Source of the DNA: Afipia felis ATCC 53690
GTDB lineage: Bacteria; Pseudomonadota; Alphaproteobacteria; Rhizobiales; Xanthobacteraceae
Length of the DNA: 64,000 nucleotides
Assembly: GCF_000314735.2 (NCBI RefSeq)
Contig: NZ_KB375270.1
Coordinates: 1,674,001 to 1,738,000 of the forward strand
Direction: 5' to 3'
This document shows positions 61,019 through 64,000 of the stretch, piece after piece (the stretch's first letter is position 1; each line of letters starts with the position of its first letter). The notes below the pieces were generated by a model. It was not told the origin of the DNA. It did no database searches and was given only the letters and a program-made list of their open reading frames with translations. Both the position numbers and the translations under genes were made by a program.

Positions 61019-61921
61019 TCAGATGCTCGGGGTCGGCAGCTTGTTCGCGAGGTGTCGGGCCATATCGAGCAAAGCCCCGGTGAGAGGGCTCATGGGGTCT
61101 CTGTGGACCGTCACAAGACCGATCGAATGAGTGTTCTCGGGCTCGACAATCGGGATCGCCCTCACCCGGTCTGTCAGACCCAGCGTCTCCGCCAGAAGCG
61201 CAGGCATGATGGTCGCCCAGCGCCCTGAGCGGACATGGGCGTAGAGGACGATCATCGAGTTGGATTCGAGGGTGGTGGACACCGTCACGCCCGCCTTGAA
61301 CAGCATCTGGTCGATGATCCGGCGGTTCTGCATGTCCGGCGTCAGCAGACACAGCGGAATCTTGCCGACCTCCGCCCAGGTCACCGTCTCGCGGTCACCC
61401 AACTCGCTGTCCGGCGAAGTCAGCAGCCGATACTGCTCCAGATAGAGAGGCTCGCGGTCGAGCTTTCCGAGCGGCTCGTTGTCGAGATAGGTCAGCCCGG
61501 CGTCGATCTCCAGATTTTCCAGCATCCGTAGGATGTCGATCGACGTGCGCGACAGGATGGTGAATTTGACGCCGGGGTGGCGCGCTCGGAACGGCGTGGT
61601 CAGCGCCGCCGTCATCGCCAGCGCCGTCGGAATCGCCGCCAGCCGCACATGGCCGCTCAGGCCATGTTTGACGGTCTCGATATCCTCGCGCATCGCGCGC
61701 GCGTCGCCGACAATCCGGCGCGCCCACGCCAGCACCCGCTCGCCCTCCGGCGTGAACCCCTGGAAACGCGAGCCGCGGTTGACGAGCAGTGTGCCGAAGG
61801 AATCCTCGAGCTGCTTGATCGCCGCCGACAGGGTCGGCTGGCTGACATTGCTGATTTCCGCGGCCCGGCCAAAGTGCCGTTCGCCCGCAAGCGCAATCAA
61901 AAATTCGAGCTTGTCGATCAT
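61019..61921 (-). CDS. LysR family transcriptional regulator (FdsR-like)
   Basis: 300 residues. N-terminal helix-turn-helix: LEFLIALAGERHFGRAAEISNVSQPTLSAAIKQLEDSFGTLLVNR, then a LysR substrate domain (LAAIPTALAMTAALTTPF...). The GSRFQGFTPEGERVLAWARRIVGDARAM wording is, from memory, closest to regulators found beside soluble formate dehydrogenase operons, but no fds genes are here. ATG 61921 has only a weak ribosome binding site. Divergent from the haloacetate-dehalogenase-like gene, 216 bases away, with a T-N11-A box in between. Confidence 0.9.
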   Translation of the reverse strand: MIDKLEFLIALAGERHFGRAAEISNVSQPTLSAAIKQLEDSFGTLLVNRGSRFQGFTPEGERVLAWARRIVGDARAMREDIETVKHGLSGHVRLAAIPTALAMTAALTTPFRARHPGVKFTILSRTSIDILRMLENLEIDAGLTYLDNEPLGKLDREPLYLEQYRLLTSPDSELGDRETVTWAEVGKIPLCLLTPDMQNRRIIDQMLFKAGVTVSTTLESNSMIVLYAHVRSGRWATIMPALLAETLGLTDRVRAIPIVEPENTHSIGLVTVHRDPMSPLTGALLDMARHLANKLPTPSI

Positions 61922-61959
61922 CCCGCTGCCCGCCCCGCTCCCTATCAGTCTTAAAAGCA

Positions 61960-61980
61960 CTGATATGTTTGAGAAATCAG
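61960..61980. promoter_or_regulatory. Probable LysR-type binding box (T-N11-A)
   Basis: CTGAT-N11-ATCAG, a five-base inverted repeat around the canonical T-N11-A spacing, 39-59 bases upstream of the LysR start and 158 bases before the divergent hydrolase. Typical placement for autoregulation and control of the divergent gene. Confidence 0.6.
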
Positions 61981-62137
61981 CGATGACCGGCCGATACCGC
62001 GCCGCTCGATCACTTTTTCAAATTATGCGATTTGGAGCGGCATAGCCTCAATATGAATTGTAGAACCTAAACTCGCAGGAACCGCACGGGATTTGCGGAT
62101 ACCCCTGACGACACGACTTTGACGGAATGCCCCAGCC

Positions 62138-63049
62138 ATGAACGCCACGATCAAGGAACTCGGCCCGTCCCGCTTTCTCGATGGCTTTCGCGACATCGAC
62201 GCCGACCTCGGCGAGGGATTAACGATTCACGCCTCTATCGCCGGAAGCGGTCCTCCCTTGTTGCTGCTCCATGGTCATCCGCACACGCACATCACCTGGC
62301 GGAAGATCGCGCCATGGCTCGCACACCGCTTCAGCGTCGTCGCCGCCGATCTTCGCGGCTATGGCGACAGCAGCAAACCCGAGAGCAGCGCAAGCCATCT
62401 CGCATATTCGAAACGCGTGATGGCTCAGGACCAGATCGACCTGATGCGGGCGCTGGGACATTCGCAGTTCTCCGTCGCGGGCCACGACCGCGGCGGACGT
62501 GTTGCCCACCGGATGGCACTCGACCATCCCGACGCGGTGACTCGCATCGCCGTGATGGACATCGCTCCGACCGCCACGATGTACGCGCTGACCAACATGG
62601 AATTCGCCAGACGATATTTCTGGTGGTTCTTCCTGATCCAGCCCGAGCCGTTGCCGGAGCGGTTGATCGCAGCCGATCCGGAATATTTTCTGCGAACCCA
62701 TCTCGAGGGACAAACCAAGCTGCCGGGAGCGACGGAGCCGGAGGCCTTTGACGAATATCTGCGGTGCTACAGCGATCCGGCGTCGCGCCATGCCATCTGC
62801 GAGGATTATCGCGCCGCCGCGACCATCGACCTGCAACACGACGCGGCCGATGCGGACAAACGCATTACTGCGCCGCTGCTCGCGCTCTGGGGCGGACGCG
62901 GAACCGTCGGCGCACTTTATGATGTGCTTGCGACGTGGCGCGACAAGGCGCTCCATGTCGAGGGTCAGGCGCTCGATTGCGGTCACACCTTGCAGGAAGA
63001 ACTGCCCGGCGAAACCTTCGCCGAACTCGAACGCTTCTTCTCGGCTTAA
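62138..63049 (+). CDS. Haloacetate dehalogenase-like alpha/beta hydrolase
   Basis: 303 residues. Nucleophile elbow VAGHDRGGRVAHRMALDHP with Asp 117 followed by Arg 118 and Arg 121, acid Asp 141 (VMDIAPT), His 283 (CGHTLQEE), and CEDYRAA with a conserved Tyr. This is the layout of fluoroacetate/haloacetate dehalogenases (Asp-His-Asp, two Arg binding carboxylate). The cap segment reads YFWWFFLIQPEPLPE; in the remembered fluoroacetate dehalogenase the halide pocket is His-Trp at this place, here Trp-Trp. Probably regulated by the divergent LysR gene. Confidence 0.85.
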   Translation: MNATIKELGPSRFLDGFRDIDADLGEGLTIHASIAGSGPPLLLLHGHPHTHITWRKIAPWLAHRFSVVAADLRGYGDSSKPESSASHLAYSKRVMAQDQIDLMRALGHSQFSVAGHDRGGRVAHRMALDHPDAVTRIAVMDIAPTATMYALTNMEFARRYFWWFFLIQPEPLPERLIAADPEYFLRTHLEGQTKLPGATEPEAFDEYLRCYSDPASRHAICEDYRAAATIDLQHDAADADKRITAPLLALWGGRGTVGALYDVLATWRDKALHVEGQALDCGHTLQEELPGETFAELERFFSA

Positions 63050-63978
63050 ACCGCGATCGCAATATAGACCGACACCGTGACGATCGACAGGATCGTCGAG
63101 ACTAGAATCGTCGTGGAGGTGATGCCGGCTTCCCGCCGGTAAAGCTCCGCGAGCATGAAGGGACCGGTCCCGGTCGGCAATGCCGCCAGCAGCACCGCCG
63201 CATGCGTGAGAAATGGCGACAGCTTGAATACCTGCGTCGCAAGCACCCAAGCAATCACCGGGTGAACCAGCAGCTTGAGAAAGACGAACAGCATCGCCGC
63301 GCGCGCATCGGCACCCGCTCCCTCGCGCTTTTCCGCAAGAAACAGGCCGAGCGTCACCAGCGCGCAAGGCGCGGCCGTTCCACCCAGCAGCTTGACGAAA
63401 TGATCGACCGGGACCGGAATGTTCACGCCTGTGACTGGAATGAGCGCCCCGAGCACCGGCGCCACCAGCAGCGGATTCCGAACCAGCGAACCGCCGACCT
63501 TCAACGCCACCAGATGCGGTTTGCCTTCCGGCTGCAGCCCGATCTCGATCAAAACAATCGCGACGGCAAACACCACGCAGACGGTGATGATGCAGGCGAT
63601 GGTGGTCGGCGCCATCGCCTCTTGCCCAAGCACGAGCAGCGCCAGCGGAAATCCCATGAAGCCCGTATTGGCATAGCCTGCGTTGAGACCATCGATGGCC
63701 GCATCGGCCAAATGGCGCTTGCGATAACGCAGCAGCACCGCCAGCGCGAAGACGATCAGACTGCTCAACCCGAATACGCCGATGAAACCGGGCTTCCAGA
63801 TATCGCTCCAGCCCGCATGCGCGATGACATCGAACAGCAGTGCGGGCAGCGCGAGGTAAACCACGAAGCGGTTCAGCTCCGAGGTCGATTGCGGACCCAG
63901 CACGCCGAGGCGGCGCACCAGCCACCCCGTGAAGATCAGCGCAAAGACAGGAAAGACGACGACAAGTGCGGATAGCAT
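63046..63978 (-). CDS. AEC family transporter (auxin efflux carrier-like)
   Basis: 310 residues with about ten membrane helices in two repeats: FPVFALIFTGWLVRRLGVLG, ELNRFVVYLALPALLFDVIA, GLNAGYANTGFMGFPLALLVLG (the conserved N-x-G-F-M-G-F-P loop), NPLLVAPVLGALIPVTGVNIP and AALPTGTGPFMLAELYRRE. AEC members export small organic or amino acids. It converges on the hydrolase gene with a four-base overlap of the ends. The upstream region lies mostly beyond the window. Confidence 0.92.
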   Translation of the reverse strand: MLSALVVVFPVFALIFTGWLVRRLGVLGPQSTSELNRFVVYLALPALLFDVIAHAGWSDIWKPGFIGVFGLSSLIVFALAVLLRYRKRHLADAAIDGLNAGYANTGFMGFPLALLVLGQEAMAPTTIACIITVCVVFAVAIVLIEIGLQPEGKPHLVALKVGGSLVRNPLLVAPVLGALIPVTGVNIPVPVDHFVKLLGGTAAPCALVTLGLFLAEKREGAGADARAAMLFVFLKLLVHPVIAWVLATQVFKLSPFLTHAAVLLAALPTGTGPFMLAELYRREAGITSTTILVSTILSIVTVSVYIAIAV

Positions 63979-64000
63979 GCTCGACCAGTCAACAGCACCG

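Noticed and set aside
62219..63925. Minus-strand frame of over 560 codons spanning the hydrolase and part of the AEC transporter
   Set aside because: Shadow frame. Both real genes have full-length domains in other frames.

Overview
The window is a GC-rich, gene-dense chromosomal segment of an alphaproteobacterium, most likely from the Bradyrhizobium/Afipia/Rhodopseudomonas group (inference from protein resemblance and gene content, not from a search). Supporting signs are an Irr-type iron control element (TTTAGAA-N3-TTCTAAA) in front of bacterioferritin, an EcfG-type general stress promoter (GGAAC-N16-CGTT), a stand-alone FlbD-like DNA-binding protein, a sorAB-type sulfite dehydrogenase, and a trehalose/glucan operon of the GlgE type. 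I see no rRNA, tRNA, CRISPR array, insertion sequence, phage gene or integration site. The whole window reads as core or conserved accessory chromosome.

Layout. 1-3.6 kb: end of a DUF1993 gene, an Old Yellow Enzyme, a small conserved protein and a large multi-pass membrane protein. 3.75-8.9 kb: thiamine operon thiO-thiS-thiG-thiE-(membrane protein)-thiC behind one TPP riboswitch whose 3' arm overlaps the thiO ribosome binding site. 9.1-13.7 kb: Fis/FlbD-like regulator, DUF1801 protein, two exported hydrolases, a DUF1275 membrane protein and a lipoprotein. 13.7-19.7 kb: bfr and bfd, a Spy/CpxP-like exported protein, a ClC chloride/proton antiporter, two tandem small secreted paralogues sharing a WDGYGW tail, an MltB-type lytic transglycosylase and YqhA. 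19.8-26.4 kb: tam, small exported protein, ettA with a MarR-like gene, gdhA, and an L,D-transpeptidase. 26.7-35.1 kb: proline-rich anchored protein, two rhodaneses, a CoxE-like VWA protein facing a MoxR ATPase, GIY-YIG protein, a haem-sensor adenylate cyclase, a Tat-exported dienelactone hydrolase and a DUF3309 peptide under a stress promoter.

35.2-51.3 kb is the most striking block: malQ diverges from six tightly coupled genes glgE, treS-mak (fused), glgB, glgX, treZ, treY. Together they can turn trehalose into branched alpha-glucan (TreS, maltokinase, GlgE, GlgB) and turn glucan back into trehalose (GlgX, TreY, TreZ). The malQ/glgE intergenic region carries two back-to-back EcfG-like promoter candidates.

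51.5-64 kb: a polyhydroxyalkanoate-system-like protein, sorA-sorB with a 15-bp hairpin that contains the sorA ribosome binding site, gabD, two small membrane proteins, a 2-methylcitrate cluster (thioesterase, prpD, prpC, prpB, NIPSNAP), a LysR regulator divergent from a haloacetate-dehalogenase-like hydrolase, and an AEC-family transporter. No clearly new multi-gene defence or mobile system is visible. The best leads are regulatory (sorA hairpin and operator-like repeats) and architectural (trehalose-glucan loop operon, haem-cyclase fusion, FlbD-like orphan domain).
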